Shown: piece after piece, positions 9,109 through 18,239 of the stretch
How positions within the stretch are numbered: the stretch's first letter is position 1
Layout of the letters: every line of letters begins with the position of its first letter
The notes under the pieces: generated by a model
Databases searched by the model: none
Told to the model about the DNA's origin: nothing
The model's input: the letters and a program-made list of their open reading frames with translations, nothing else
Translations under genes and position numbers: made by a program
Source of the DNA: Nonomuraea muscovyensis
Lineage (GTDB): Bacteria; Actinomycetota; Actinomycetes; Streptosporangiales; Streptosporangiaceae
Direction: 5' to 3'
DNA length: 64,000 bases
NCBI RefSeq assembly: GCF_014207745.1
Contig: NZ_JACHJB010000001.1
Coordinates: 1,054,001 to 1,118,000 of the forward strand

Positions 9109-9221
9109 GCGTCGTGCTGCCGCAGCGCCAGCCCGGGGTCGACCGGATCACGCCGCAGGTACGTGACGAGGCCGTCGGCGACACGGGGTCCGGGCTTCCT
9201 TACCAGCGCGATACCAGACAT
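9057..9221 (-). pseudogene. ddaH: dimethylargininase, 5' fragment of split gene
   Basis: A 54-codon frame from ATG 9221 encodes MSGIALVRKPGPRVADGLVT, then LRRDPVDPGLALRQHDAYVA, then ALDAAGWRPVYAA, and stops at TAG 9059-9057. This is the dimethylargininase N-terminus (family pattern ALVR-PSPRLA-G-VTH then LALRQHEAYVAAL-AGW). The next expected residues, Pro-Ala-Asp-Asp-Leu-Pro-Asp, are found at 1936 on the same strand. The stop codon arises at or just beyond the junction with the island. Confidence 0.82.
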
Positions 9222-9259
9222 AGCGCGTGTTCTATCACGTACTCAGTAGAGTCTCCGGC

Positions 9260-9505
9260 ATGCGGGACAACGAGATACTCACCAGGATCAGCGCTCTGGT
9301 CGCCGAGGAGCACGAGCTGCGCGGCAGGCTGTCGGCCGGCGAGCTCACCTCCGAGGAGGAGAACGCGCGGGTCAGGGAGCTGGAGGAGGCGCTCGACCAG
9401 TGCTGGGACCTGCTGCGGCGGCGGCGGGCCATGCGCAGCGTGGGTGAGAACCCCGACGACGCCGCCGCCCGCCCGGCCTCCGAGGTGGAGGACTACCAGC
9501 AGTAG
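9260..9505 (+). CDS. DUF2630 family protein
   Basis: A small (81 aa) highly charged helical protein. The pattern DNEILTRISALVAEEHELRG, followed by LEEALDQCWDLLRRRRA, is characteristic of DUF2630 proteins found across actinobacteria, whose function is unknown. It probably forms a helical hairpin or coiled coil. ATG 9260 is chosen because homologues begin at M-x-DxEIL. It is divergent from the ddaH 5' fragment, whose start lies 38 nt away, so the two promoters shared the AT-richer intergenic stretch. Confidence 0.85.
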   Translation: MRDNEILTRISALVAEEHELRGRLSAGELTSEEENARVRELEEALDQCWDLLRRRRAMRSVGENPDDAAARPASEVEDYQQ

Positions 9506-9533
9506 CGATCGGCCAGGGAACCGATCGCGCAGA

Positions 9534-10274
9534 ATGGGAGACGTGACGGAACGGGACGCGCGCCTTCGCATCGCCGCCGAGCTGAGGATGTTCCTGCCGG
9601 TGAGCCGCCGCCACGAGTGGCAGCGGGTCAGCCCTGACGGCACCTCGACGCTCGGCCACCACGTCGAGTCGGCCGGCATCCCGCTGACGGAGGTCGGCCC
9701 GATGACCGTCGGCGGGCGCGGCGTCGGGCCCTCCTACCACCTCGCGCCGGGCGACGTCGTCGAGGTGCGGGCGGTGCCCCGGCCGCAGCCGCTGCCGAAC
9801 GAGCCGCGATTCCTGCTGGACGTGCACCTGGGCACGCTGTCGCGGCGGCTGCGGCTGCTCGGCGTCGACGCCGCCTACCACAACGACATGGACGACCCGG
9901 CGCTGGTGGAGCAGGCCAACGCCGAGCGCCGGGTGCTGCTGACGCAGGACCGGGGCCTGCTGCGCCGCCGGGCGCTGTGGCTGGGCGCGTACGTGCGCGG
10001 CTCGCGCCCGCAGGACCAGCTCCGCGACCTGCTCGAACGGTTCTCGCCGCCGCTGCGCCCCTGGACCAGGTGCACCGCGTGCAACGGCGAGCTGGTGCCG
10101 GCCGCCAAGCGGGAGGTGGCGCCGCTGCTGGAGGCGGGCACCCGGCGCAGTTTCGACGCCTACGGCCAGTGCCGCGGCTGCGGGCAGGTCTACTGGCACG
10201 GCGCGCACAGCGGCCACCTGGAGGAGATCGTCAGGTCCGCGCGGCAGTGGGCCGCCGGCGCACCGCGGTCCTGA
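9534..10274 (+). CDS. Mut7-C RNase domain protein with ubiquitin-like N-terminus
   Basis: The product is about 246 residues. The N-terminal ~80 residues resemble the ubiquitin/ThiS-like domain often fused to Mut7-C. The Mut7-C (PIN-like) RNase domain follows: [20 protein letters not shown], then [21 protein letters not shown] zinc ribbon (CTACNGE and CRGCGQVYW) lies near the C-terminus. It is predicted to be a metal-dependent cytosolic ribonuclease; the substrate is unknown. The start is ATG 9534 or GTG 9543; GGGAG lies too close to the GTG for an ideal Shine-Dalgarno, so the choice is uncertain. Confidence 0.85.
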   Translation: MGDVTERDARLRIAAELRMFLPVSRRHEWQRVSPDGTSTLGHHVESAGIPLTEVGPMTVGGRGVGPSYHLAPGDVVEVRAVPRPQPLPNEPRFLLDVHLGTLSRRLRLLGVDAAYHNDMDDPALVEQANAERRVLLTQDRGLLRRRALWLGAYVRGSRPQDQLRDLLERFSPPLRPWTRCTACNGELVPAAKREVAPLLEAGTRRSFDAYGQCRGCGQVYWHGAHSGHLEEIVRSARQWAAGAPRS

Positions 10275-10323
10275 AACGGACACGACACTCCCTGGCAACG
10301 CCGGGGAAACGGCCGGCTCCTAG

Positions 10324-10361
10324 GGTCCGGCCATGCGCCCAACCCCCCACGAGGTCCGGCC

Positions 10362-10381
<20 letters not shown>
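10324..10381 (+). repeat. 29-bp tandem duplication across the ureA start
   Basis: GGTCCGGCCATGCG occurs at 10324-10337 and again at 10353-10366. The following 15 bases are also similar (CCCAACCCCCCACGA against GCTGACCCCACACGA), so the whole 29-bp unit is repeated. The second copy holds the real ureA start (ATG 10362). The first carries an out-of-frame ATG (10333) that opens a 12-codon [15 protein letters not shown], ending just inside ureA. Confidence 0.75.
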
Positions 10382-10660
<279 letters not shown>

Positions 10661-10664
<4 letters not shown>

Positions 10665-10972
10665 TCCCCGGCGAGTACGCGCACCCGACCGGCGACCTGC
10701 CGCTGAACCCCGGGCGCGAGCGGGTGACCGTCCGGGTCGTCAACACGGCCGACCGCCCCGTGCAGGTCGGCTCCCACTACCACTTCGCCGCGGCCAACCC
10801 GGGCCTGGACTTCGACCGCGAGGCCGCCTGGGGGACGCGGCTGGACGTGCCGGCGGGCACCGCGGTCAGGTTCGAGCCGGGCGTCGAGCGTGAGGTGACC
10901 CTCGTCCCCATCGCCGGGCGCCGCGTGGTGCCCGGCCTGCGTCCGGAATGGGCGGGCCCCCTCGATGGCTGA
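10661..10972 (+). CDS. ureB: urease subunit beta
   Basis: A 103-residue beta subunit starting at GTG 10661 (VIPGEY). The family signatures [16 protein letters not shown] and [19 protein letters not shown] are present. It overlaps ureA by 4 nt and ureC by 8 nt, which implies translational coupling and equal stoichiometry. It acts with UreA and UreC in the cytosolic trimer-of-trimers. Confidence 0.97.
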
Positions 10973-12671
10973 CATCTCCCGCGCCCGCTACGCCGCCCTG
11001 TACGGGCCGACCGCCGGCGACCGGATCAGGCTGGCCGACACCGACCTGTTCGTCGAGGTCACCGAGGACCTGGCGATGGGCCCGGCCGGGGCGGGCGACG
11101 AGGCGGTGTTCGGCGGCGGGAAGGTGATCCGCGAGTCGATGGGCCAGGCCAGGACCACCCGCGCCGAGGGCGCGCCCGACCTGGTCGTCACCGGGGTGGT
11201 GATCCTCGACCACTGGGGCGTGGTCAAGGCCGACGTGGGCGTCACCGGCGGCCGGATCAGCGGCATCGGCAAGGCCGGCAACCCCGACACCATGGACGGC
11301 GTGGACATCGTCATCGGACCGTCCACCGAGATCCTCAGCGGCAACGGCAAGATCCTCACCGCCGGGGCGGTGGACTCACACGTGCACCTCATCTGCCCGC
11401 AACTGCTGGACGAGGCCCTCGGCGCCGGCGTCACCACGATCGTCGGCGGCGGCACCGGCCCCGTCGAGGGCACCAAGGCCACCACGGTCACCGGCACCTG
11501 GTACCTGGGCCGGATGCTGGAGTCGCTGGACGCCTACCCGCTGAACTTCGCGCTGCTCGGCAAGGGCAACACGGTCAACCCCGACGGCCTGCTGGAGCAG
11601 TTGCGGGCGGGCGCGTCGGGATTCAAGCTGCACGAGGACTGGGGCTCCACGCCCGCCGCCATCGACACCTGCCTGACCGTGGCCGACGCGACCGGCGTGC
11701 AGGTGACCATCCACACCGACACGCTGAACGAGGCCGGGTTCGTCGAGTCGACGCTGGCCGCCATCGGCGACCGCGTGATCCACGCGTACCACACCGAGGG
11801 CGCGGGCGGCGGGCACGCGCCCGACATCATCCGGATGGCGTCCTACCCGAACGTGCTGCCCTCCTCCACCAACCCCACCCGGCCGCACACCGTCAACACG
11901 CTCGACGAGCACCTCGACATGCTGATGGTCTGCCACCACCTCAACCCGTCGATCCCGGAGGACCTGGCCTTCGCCGAGTCGCGGATCCGGCCCACGACGA
12001 TGGCGGCCGAGGACGTGCTGCACGACCTGGGCGCCATCTCCATGATCGGCTCCGACTCTCAGGCGATGGGCCGCATCGGTGAGACGGTCATCCGGACCTG
12101 GCAGACGGCCCACGTCATGAAGGGCCGCCGCGGCCCGCTGGGCGGCCCGGCCGACAACCTGCGGGCCCGCCGCTACGTCGCCAAGTACACCATCTGCCCC
12201 GCCGTCGCCCACGGCCTCGACGCCGAGGTGGGGTCGGTGGAGGTGGGCAAGCTGGCCGACCTGGTGCTGTGGGATCCGGCGTTCTTCGGGGTCAAGCCCA
12301 CGCTCGTGCTCAAGGGCGGGGTGGTGGCCTGGGCGCAGATGGGCGACGCCAACGCCTCCATCCCGACGCCGCAGCCGGTGCTGCCCCGGCCCATGTTCGG
12401 CGCCGCCCCGGTGACGGCCGCGGCCACGTCGCTGCACTTCGTCTCGCCGCCGGCTCTGGAGGACGGGCTCGCGGACCGTCTCGCCGTACGGCGCCGCCTG
12501 GCGGCGGTGGCGGACGTGCGCGGACGCGGCAAGGCGGCGATGCCGCTGAACGACGCGATGCCGCGGATCGAGGTGGCGCCGGACACGTTCGAGGTACGCG
12601 TCGACGGCGACCTGGTCGAGCCGGCGCCGGCGCCGGTCCTGCCCATGGCCCAGCGCTACTTCCTGTTCTGA
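10965..12671 (+). CDS. ureC: urease subunit alpha
   Basis: The 568-residue catalytic subunit. All key sites are visible: HVHLICP (two nickel-ligand His), [12 protein letters not shown] (the Lys that is carbamylated), [10 protein letters not shown] and [14 protein letters not shown] (nickel His), the mobile flap [13 protein letters not shown] (catalytic His), and SDSQAMGR (nickel Asp). Length and motifs are fully standard, so the enzyme should be active once the accessory proteins load nickel. It overlaps ureF by 1 nt. Confidence 0.98.
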   Translation: MADISRARYAALYGPTAGDRIRLADTDLFVEVTEDLAMGPAGAGDEAVFGGGKVIRESMGQARTTRAEGAPDLVVTGVVILDHWGVVKADVGVTGGRISGIGKAGNPDTMDGVDIVIGPSTEILSGNGKILTAGAVDSHVHLICPQLLDEALGAGVTTIVGGGTGPVEGTKATTVTGTWYLGRMLESLDAYPLNFALLGKGNTVNPDGLLEQLRAGASGFKLHEDWGSTPAAIDTCLTVADATGVQVTIHTDTLNEAGFVESTLAAIGDRVIHAYHTEGAGGGHAPDIIRMASYPNVLPSSTNPTRPHTVNTLDEHLDMLMVCHHLNPSIPEDLAFAESRIRPTTMAAEDVLHDLGAISMIGSDSQAMGRIGETVIRTWQTAHVMKGRRGPLGGPADNLRARRYVAKYTICPAVAHGLDAEVGSVEVGKLADLVLWDPAFFGVKPTLVLKGGVVAWAQMGDANASIPTPQPVLPRPMFGAAPVTAAATSLHFVSPPALEDGLADRLAVRRRLAAVADVRGRGKAAMPLNDAMPRIEVAPDTFEVRVDGDLVEPAPAPVLPMAQRYFLF

Positions 12672-13474
12672 TGCCCGTGAACCCGGCGCTGCTGCTCCTG
12701 ACCGACTCCCGCCTGCCGGCCGGGGGGCACGCCCACTCCGGGGGCGCGGAGCAGGCCGTCGCCTCGGGTGCCGTGCGCGACGTGGCGTCGCTGGCGGGGT
12801 TCCTGCGGGGCCGCCTGCACACCTCGGGCCGGGTCGCGGCCGCCCTCGCCGCCGCCGCCTGCTCCCACGCGGCCGCCCTCGCCGCCGCCTGCTCCCACGC
12901 GGCCGCCACAGCCGCGCCGGGCGAAGCGTCCCGTGAAGTCCATCCGGCCGCATCGGACGGTTCGCCCCGCCAAGTCCGTCCGGTGGGGCCGGACGGACCG
13001 CACCGCGACGAGACGTGGGGGTGGGGGGAGCTCGACGCCGAAGCGGACGTCAGGACCGTCTCGCCCGCCCAGCGGGAGGCGTCCAGGACCCAGGGCAGGC
13101 TCCTGGTGCGGGTGGCCCGCCGGGTGTGGCCCTCCCCTGCCCTCGACGACCTGGCGCTCCGGCTCCGTGACCCGCACCATCCGCTGGCCCTGGGCGTGAC
13201 GGCGCACGCGGCCGGCGCGTCATCTCGGGACGCCGCGCTGGCGGCCGCCTACCACGCCGTCACCGGCCCGGCCACCGCAGCGGTGCGGCTCCTCGGCCTC
13301 GACCCGGTGGAGGTGCACCGCCTGCTCGCCGAACTGGCCCCCGACCTCGCGGCCACCGCCGGCGACCTGCCCACCGGCGGGACGTGGGCGGACCTGCCCG
13401 CCTGCTCGGCACCCGCACTCGACCTGCTGGCCGAGAGCCACGCGCGGGCCGCGACCCGGCTGTTCGTCTCCTAG
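12671..13474 (+). CDS. ureF: urease accessory protein UreF with Ala/His-rich insertion
   Basis: UreF works with UreD and UreG to assemble the nickel centre. The start [19 protein letters not shown] and the end of the protein follow the family. Between [14 protein letters not shown] (near residue 55) and the helix carrying [19 protein letters not shown] it carries an extra low-complexity stretch of about 45 residues. The stretch has repeated [10 protein letters not shown] units and a degenerate Arg-Glu/Gln-Val-Pro-rich segment. At 267 residues it is longer than the roughly 210-230 typical of actinobacteria. The insertion stems from a DNA repeat and lies in a likely loop, so function may be kept. 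Confidence 0.92.
   Translation: MPVNPALLLLTDSRLPAGGHAHSGGAEQAVASGAVRDVASLAGFLRGRLHTSGRVAAALAAAACSHAAALAAACSHAAATAAPGEASREVHPAASDGSPRQVRPVGPDGPHRDETWGWGELDAEADVRTVSPAQREASRTQGRLLVRVARRVWPSPALDDLALRLRDPHHPLALGVTAHAAGASSRDAALAAAYHAVTGPATAAVRLLGLDPVEVHRLLAELAPDLAATAGDLPTGGTWADLPACSAPALDLLAESHARAATRLFVS
12838..12900 (+). repeat. 30/33-bp tandem repeat inside ureF
   Basis: Two nearly identical units each run from GGCCGCCCTCGCCGCC to TGCTCCCACGC (33 and 30 nt), encoding [11 protein letters not shown] and [10 protein letters not shown]. They account for part of the extra length of UreF. A further degenerate pair (CGTGAAGTCCATCCGG and CGCCAAGTCCGTCCGG) lies about 40-75 nt downstream. Confidence 0.75.
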
Positions 13475-13487
13475 GAAGGACCCCGTC

Positions 13488-14159
13488 ATGGGCGCTCACC
13501 ACGAGGACCACCACCACGCACCCGACAGCCGGGGACGGGCGCTGCGCCTCGGCGTCGGCGGCCCGGTGGGCAGCGGCAAGACGGCCCTGGTCGCGGCGCT
13601 GTGCCGGGAGCTCGGCCCGGCGCTGAGCCTCGGCGTGGTGACCAACGACATCTACACCACCGAGGACGCCGACTTCCTGCGCCGGGCGGGCGTGCTCGAC
13701 GAGGAACGCATCCTGGCCGTGCAGACGGGCTGCTGCCCGCACACGGCGATCCGCGACGACATCGCCGCCAACCTCGACGCCGTCGAGACCCTGGAACACC
13801 GCTTCGGCCCGCTTGACCTGGTCATCGTGGAGAGCGGCGGCGACAACCTGACGGCGACGTTCAGCCGCGGGCTGGCCGACCGGCAGGTGTTCGTGCTGGA
13901 CGTGTCGGGCGGCGACAAGGTGCCGCGCAAGGGCGGTCCCGGCGTGACCACGGCCGACCTGCTGGTGGTCAACAAGACGGACCTGGCGCCCCTCGTCGGC
14001 GCCGACCTCGGCGTCATGGACCGCGACGCGGCTGCCGTGCGCGGCGGCAGGCCCGTCGTGTTCACCTCGGTCAGGAGGGAGCCGTCGGTACCCGAGGTGG
14101 CCACCTGGGTCTCGCACCAGGTGCGCGACTGGTCGAACCGGCCGGCCCGGCTCGGCTGA
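13488..14159 (+). CDS. ureG: urease accessory GTPase UreG
   Basis: A 223-residue SIMIBI GTPase that drives nickel insertion into urease. The P-loop is [11 protein letters not shown]. The invariant metal-binding Cys-Pro-His follows in [24 protein letters not shown] and NKTDLAP (nucleotide specificity) are present. The His-rich start ([12 protein letters not shown]) may help hold nickel. It follows ureF by 13 nt with an AGGAAGGA Shine-Dalgarno and precedes ureD by 1 nt. Confidence 0.97.
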   Translation: MGAHHEDHHHAPDSRGRALRLGVGGPVGSGKTALVAALCRELGPALSLGVVTNDIYTTEDADFLRRAGVLDEERILAVQTGCCPHTAIRDDIAANLDAVETLEHRFGPLDLVIVESGGDNLTATFSRGLADRQVFVLDVSGGDKVPRKGGPGVTTADLLVVNKTDLAPLVGADLGVMDRDAAAVRGGRPVVFTSVRREPSVPEVATWVSHQVRDWSNRPARLG

Positions 14160-14160
14160 C

Positions 14161-14901
14161 ATGCCGCCCACCATCCCCGCCCTGCGGGCCCGCGCCACCG
14201 TGGCGACGGCCCTGGTGGCGGGCCGCACGGCCATCCCGGTGCTCGGCTCGGCGCCGCCGCTGACGCTCCGGCAGACCGGGCCGCACACCGTGCACCTCGT
14301 CTCGACCGCCGCCGCGCCCCTCGGCGGCGACGTCCTGGAGCTCGACGTGGACGTCGCCGCCGGCACCACGCTGGAGGTCGGCTCGGTCGCCGCCACCGTG
14401 GTGCTGCCCGGCCACGGCGAGTCGGCCATGCTCGTCACCGCGCGGGTGAGGGCCGGCGCCACCCTCCGCTTCACCCCCGAACCCACGGTGCTGGCCGCCG
14501 GCTGCTCGCACCGCACGGGGGTCCGGCTGGTGCTGGAAGAGGACGCGCGCGTGTTCTGGCGCGAGGAGATCGTCTTCGGCCGGTACGGCGAGGCGCCCGG
14601 CCGCTGCCGTGGCCGCTTCGACGCCACCAGCGGCGGGCGTCCGCTGCTGCGGCAGGAGTTCGCCGTGGGCGACCCGGCCCTCGACGCCTCCCCGGCCGTC
14701 TTCGCCGGGGCGCGCTGCGTCGGCACCACCCTCATGACCCCGGACCCGGCGGTGGGCCGCCGCGAGGCGGTGGTGGGCGAGGGCGTCGCCGTGCTGCCGC
14801 TGGCGGGGCCGGGCGTCCTCGTGTCGGCGCTGGCCGCCGACGCCGTCGAGCTGCGCCGCCGCCTGGCGTGGGGCGAGTCCGCGGCCCGCACCCCGCTCTG
14901 A
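14161..14901 (+). CDS. ureD: urease accessory protein UreD
   Basis: A 246-residue UreD/UreH scaffold that binds apo-urease and passes nickel from UreG via UreF. The signatures LVSTAAAPLGGDVLELDVDV, and then TPEPTVLAAGCSHRTGVRLV with WREEIVFGRYGE, fit the family. It is the last gene of the operon; the ureABCFGD order is typical of actinobacteria. No nickel or urea transporter gene follows. Confidence 0.95.
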   Translation: MPPTIPALRARATVATALVAGRTAIPVLGSAPPLTLRQTGPHTVHLVSTAAAPLGGDVLELDVDVAAGTTLEVGSVAATVVLPGHGESAMLVTARVRAGATLRFTPEPTVLAAGCSHRTGVRLVLEEDARVFWREEIVFGRYGEAPGRCRGRFDATSGGRPLLRQEFAVGDPALDASPAVFAGARCVGTTLMTPDPAVGRREAVVGEGVAVLPLAGPGVLVSALAADAVELRRRLAWGESAARTPL

Positions 14902-15023
14902 CCGCCCCTTTCCACCCGGCAGGACGGCCGAAAGCCCCCAAACCATCCGGCATGGCGGTCAGGCCGGGACCGGACCGCACGGGTGGCCTGGCCGGGGCGG
15001 CGTGGCCCGCCTATGGTGATCGT

Positions 15024-15494
15024 GTGGCCGACTCTCTCATGCCAGGCCCCGCGAGACGCCGGGCACGGCGCGGCTACGCGCTGGCCGTGGCCGCCGCCGG
15101 GGCGCTGCTGGCGGTCAGCGCGATCCTGCCGTGGGCGGGCATCGAGGCCCGCAGTGACCTGCTCGGCGCCGGCGTCACCCAGGACGTCCGCGGCGCCGAT
15201 GACAGCCTCGGCGTGTTCACCCTGGTCGCGGGACTGGTCGCGCTGGCCCTGGGGACCGCCGGGCTGCTGGCCCGCCCGTGGATCGCCACCCTGGCCGCCG
15301 TGCCCGGCGGGCTGGCGGCCGCGCTCCTGGTGGTCTTCGTGACCGACCCCGGCGGCGCCGGCGACCGGATCGCGTTCGACCTGGGCGGGGTCCTGTCAGT
15401 GGCGCCGGTGATCCGCTATGGCTGGTTCGCCGCCCTGGCGGCCGCGCTGGCGGTGGTGCTCTGTGCAGTCCTCACCCTGACCCGCCGTTCCTGA
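15024..15494 (+). CDS. integral membrane protein, unknown function
   Basis: A 156-residue protein from GTG 15024 with four predicted hydrophobic helices (about residues 19-40, 62-82, 86-108 and 132-152) and a basic N-terminus (RRRARRGYA). The first loop includes PWAGIEARSDLLG, as in many actinobacterial small membrane proteins without a known role. It converges with era, whose stop codon is 31 nt away. Upstream in-frame Met codons would add a non-membrane tail unlike the family. Confidence 0.7.
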   Translation: MADSLMPGPARRRARRGYALAVAAAGALLAVSAILPWAGIEARSDLLGAGVTQDVRGADDSLGVFTLVAGLVALALGTAGLLARPWIATLAAVPGGLAAALLVVFVTDPGGAGDRIAFDLGGVLSVAPVIRYGWFAALAAALAVVLCAVLTLTRRS

Positions 15495-15524
15495 CCGCGC
15501 CACGGGTGCTCGGGGCGGGCCCCG

Positions 15525-16454
15525 TCAGTCGTAGAAGCCGAGGCGGCGCAGCTGCTTCGGGTCGCGCTGCCAGTCCTTGGCGACGCTGATCCGCAGGTCG
15601 AGGTAGACCCGGGTGCCGAGCAGCGCCTCGATCTGCTTGCGCGCCCGGGTGCCCACGTCGCGCAGCCGCTCGCCCTTGTGCCCGATCACGATGGCCTTCT
15701 GCGAGGGACGTTCGACGAACATGTGCGCGTAGATGTCGAGCAGGTCGTCGCGCCCCTCGCGCGGCAGCATCTCGTCCACCACCACGGCGATCGAGTGGGG
15801 CAGCTCGTCGCGGACCCCTTCCAGCGCCGCCTCCCTGATCAGCTCGCCCACCAGCACCTGCTCGGGCTCGTCGGTGAGCTGGCCGCCCTCGTACAGGGGC
15901 GGCGACTCGGGCAGGTGCTCGATCAGCACGCCGGCCAGCACGTCGAGCTGGTCGCCCCGCTCCGCCGACACCGGGACGATCGCGGCGAACTCGGCGATCT
16001 GCGAGACGGCCAGCAACTGCGCCGCGATCTGCTCCTTGCTCGCCAGGTCGCACTTGGTGACGACCGCGACGACGGGCGTCTTCTTCACCGCCGCGAGCTT
16101 GTCGGCGATGAAGCGGTCGCCCTTGCCGATCGGCTCGTTGGCGGGCAGGCAGAAGCCGATCACGTCCACCTCGGTCAGCGTGGACAGCACGAGACTGTCG
16201 AGCCGCTCGCCGAGCAGCGTGCGAGGCCGGTGCAGGCCCGGTGTGTCGACGATGACGATCTGGGCCTCCGGCCGGTGCACGATGCCCCGGATGACGCGCC
16301 TGGTGGTCTGCGGCTTGGAGGAGGTGATCGCCACCTTCGTGCCGACCAGGGCGTTCATCAGGGTCGACTTGCCGACGTTCGGCCTCCCGACGAAGCAGGC
16401 GAATCCGGCGCGATGGCTGTCTGGCGAAGTCACCTGTGCATTGTCGCCCATCAT
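15525..16454 (-). CDS. era: GTPase Era
   Basis: A ribosome-assembly GTPase binding 16S rRNA near its 3' end. The G motifs are GRPNVGKST (G1), DTPG in VIVDTPGLHRPR (G3) and TKCD (G4). The C-terminal KH domain contains QKAIVIGHKGERLRDVGTRA. At about 309 residues it has normal length. The start is MMGDNAQ at 16454, overlapping the NUDIX stop (ATGA). It is the last gene of the conserved hrcA-to-era block. Confidence 0.97.
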   Translation of the reverse strand: MMGDNAQVTSPDSHRAGFACFVGRPNVGKSTLMNALVGTKVAITSSKPQTTRRVIRGIVHRPEAQIVIVDTPGLHRPRTLLGERLDSLVLSTLTEVDVIGFCLPANEPIGKGDRFIADKLAAVKKTPVVAVVTKCDLASKEQIAAQLLAVSQIAEFAAIVPVSAERGDQLDVLAGVLIEHLPESPPLYEGGQLTDEPEQVLVGELIREAALEGVRDELPHSIAVVVDEMLPREGRDDLLDIYAHMFVERPSQKAIVIGHKGERLRDVGTRARKQIEALLGTRVYLDLRISVAKDWQRDPKQLRRLGFYD

Positions 16455-16927
16455 GGCCGCTGCCCGCGCCACCAGGCGAACACCTCGGGCAGCACGCGGG
16501 GTGACCACGGCGTCATCCGCAGCTCCGGCAGCTCCGCCTCGGTCACCCAGCGGACGTCGGTGATCTCGTCGCCGTCGGGGGTGGGCGTGCCGGAGGCGAT
16601 CACGCAGCCGTACACCGCGATCATGTACATGCACTCGTGGCCGTTGGGGTAGACGGCGTGGAACTCGGGCCCGCTGTGGACGCCGATCAGGCCGCGTACG
16701 GTGACGTCGACGTCGATCTCCTCGCGCAGCTCCCTGACCACCGCCTCCTCGGGCCGTTCGCCGGGGTCGAGGCCGCCGCCGGGCGCCGCCCACAGGTCCA
16801 CGTCGCCGTGCCGCGCCACCAGCAGCCGCCCGTCGGCGTCGAACACGCACCCGCACACCGACGGCAGCATGAGCAGGTCGGAGCCCACCTTGGCGCGCAG
16901 TCCGGCGAGATAGGGGGACATCGCCAC
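16451..16927 (-). CDS. NUDIX hydrolase
   Basis: A 158-residue NUDIX protein. The NUDIX box GGGLDPGERPEEAVVRELREE is intact with the metal-binding Glu residues. The substrate is unknown. GTG 16927 is preferred because GGAG lies 7 nt upstream; ATG 16921 would also fit. It follows the cytidine-deaminase-like gene by 3 nt and overlaps era, an unusual addition to the era operon. Confidence 0.88.
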   Translation of the reverse strand: MAMSPYLAGLRAKVGSDLLMLPSVCGCVFDADGRLLVARHGDVDLWAAPGGGLDPGERPEEAVVRELREEIDVDVTVRGLIGVHSGPEFHAVYPNGHECMYMIAVYGCVIASGTPTPDGDEITDVRWVTEAELPELRMTPWSPRVLPEVFAWWRGQRP

Positions 16928-16930
16928 GGG

Positions 16931-17254
16931 TCAGCTCCGGGGTGTGCCGTCGGGGCCGGCCACGAGGAGCGCCCCGGCGCCGAGCTCGCGGGCGACCTCC
17001 TCGTCGGCGCTGCCCGGGTCGCCCTCGCTCACCAGCGCCGCGGCCTCCAGGGAACGCGCGCCGCTGGAGACGGCCATCGCCACGGCGACCTGCACCGCCG
17101 ACAGCGTGAGCGAGGAGAGCGTGACGTCGGTGGCGGAGTAGGTGCGGCCGGTCTCGTCGCGCACGGCGGCACCCTCGGCGGAGCCGTTGCGGGCCCGCGC
17201 CGCCCGGGCCAGGGTGATGAGCTTGCTGTCTTCAGGATCGAGAGTCACGGGCAC
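16931..17254 (-). CDS. cytidine deaminase-like protein without zinc ligands
   Basis: A 107-residue protein of the kind that precedes era in actinobacteria and is usually annotated cytidine deaminase. The fold pattern (ARAARARNGSAEGAAVRDET, then LSSLTLSAVQVAVAMAVSSG) is present. However, the catalytic HAE and PCxxC motifs of true deaminases are absent and the protein is short. An enzymatic role is therefore unlikely; it may be structural or regulatory. Confidence 0.75.
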   Translation of the reverse strand: MPVTLDPEDSKLITLARAARARNGSAEGAAVRDETGRTYSATDVTLSSLTLSAVQVAVAMAVSSGARSLEAAALVSEGDPGSADEEVARELGAGALLVAGPDGTPRS

Positions 17255-17258
17255 TAGG

Positions 17259-17924
17259 TTAGGCCGTGGCCATCTTCAGCACCGCTCCGAGGAGCTGTCT
17301 GGTGCGTTCGGGATCGACCCCGGCCAGGCCGGTGTGCACGACCGACACGAGCGTGTCACCGGAGCGGACCAGCACCACGTCCATCACGTACGGGTATCCC
17401 TTCAGCTTGCCGCGCAGCTCGGCGCCGACCATCTCGTCGCCCACCTCGTCGCCCATCTCGCGCAGCGGTGCGGGCAGCGGCCGCAGCCTGAGCCGGGTGC
17501 CGCCCGGCGAGCGCATCGCCCGGCACTCCGCCATGGCCTCGGCGAGGTCGCCGAGGTGTTCCTCCGCCTCGGAGCCGGCGTAGCGGGCCAGGCCCACCGC
17601 GGCCTGCTCGCCCAGCTCGTCGCCCCGGTAGCTGACGGCCGCCTGCGCGGTCAGGGCCCTGGCGGGCGCCCGGCCGGCGGCGGGTTCGAGCACGGTCAGG
17701 CAGTCGGTGTTCTTCGGTTCGAACGGCGCCCGCCAGGGCCGCTCCGCCCTGGGCGAGAAGCCGTCGGGCAGCCGTGGCCGGTCGTTCAGCACCTCGTGCA
17801 GCCGGGCCGTCGCGCGGGCGTCGGGGCGGACCTCCTCGTGGGCACCGCCGCCGCAGCCCGCCAGGCTTCCGGCCAGGAGGCCGCCGGTGGCGACCAGGCC
17901 GAGCATCCGCAGTCCGCATTCCAT
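17259..17924 (-). CDS. putative lipoprotein
   Basis: From ATG 17924 (GGGGGA a few bases upstream) the product starts MECGLRMLGLVATGG and reaches a lipobox LAGSLAGC at about residue 24, so it should be lipid-anchored outside the cell membrane. The remaining ~200 residues form one soluble domain with conserved-looking Cys residues (TDCLTVLEP and MAECRAM). It resembles PknH-type extracellular sensor domain proteins of actinobacteria, though the match is weak. It is read with, but stops just before, the cdd-like gene. Confidence 0.65.
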   Translation of the reverse strand: MECGLRMLGLVATGGLLAGSLAGCGGGAHEEVRPDARATARLHEVLNDRPRLPDGFSPRAERPWRAPFEPKNTDCLTVLEPAAGRAPARALTAQAAVSYRGDELGEQAAVGLARYAGSEAEEHLGDLAEAMAECRAMRSPGGTRLRLRPLPAPLREMGDEVGDEMVGAELRGKLKGYPYVMDVVLVRSGDTLVSVVHTGLAGVDPERTRQLLGAVLKMATA

Positions 17925-18001
17925 GATTTCCCCCGAACGCGGATCTCCCCGGGCACGGAGGACGACAATCCACCAGACACACCAATAAAGGATCAAACGC
18001 T

Positions 18002-18045
18002 AAAAGGGTGCTCTCGCCCGGCTTAACGGACGAGAGCACCCTTTT
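18002..18045. terminator. strong bidirectional terminator
   Basis: AAAAGGGTGCTCTCG (18002-18016) pairs perfectly with CGAGAGCACCCTTTT (18031-18045) across a 14-nt loop. The A/T runs on both sides make it an intrinsic terminator in either direction. It ends transcription of the CBS/ybeY/phoH operon and sits upstream of the lipoprotein gene. The 190 nt between it and the CBS gene hold no supportable gene. Confidence 0.88.
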
Positions 18046-18239
18046 ACGCCGAGCAACGTCACGATCGGCTAGCAGATCGAGACGTTGCCGCCCCCCGGAA
18101 GCGCCCCTCCACCGCGAACCCCATCCGGCGAATCGGGCGCTTCCCTGTCGGCGCCCTCCGCACTGGGCGCCGGGACCAAGACTGCGGCACAGCACTTGCA
18201 GACCGCTTGGAGAACACTTGCCGGCTCCCCGCGAGGCCG

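Noticed and set aside
11376..12953. Minus-strand frame of 525 codons across ureC and ureF
   Set aside because: Arg/His-rich antisense shadow of the urease genes; no domain resemblance.
16931..17254. Annotation as functional cytidine deaminase
   Set aside because: The catalytic HAE and PCxxC zinc motifs are missing, so only a deaminase-like label is justified.
18072..18200. Minus-strand open frame containing VCKCCAAV and ending GGGALPGGGNVSIC, considered as a ribosomal peptide precursor
   Set aside because: No ATG or GTG start lies in frame, there is no Shine-Dalgarno, and no modification enzyme gene is nearby. Kept only as an unexplained stretch.
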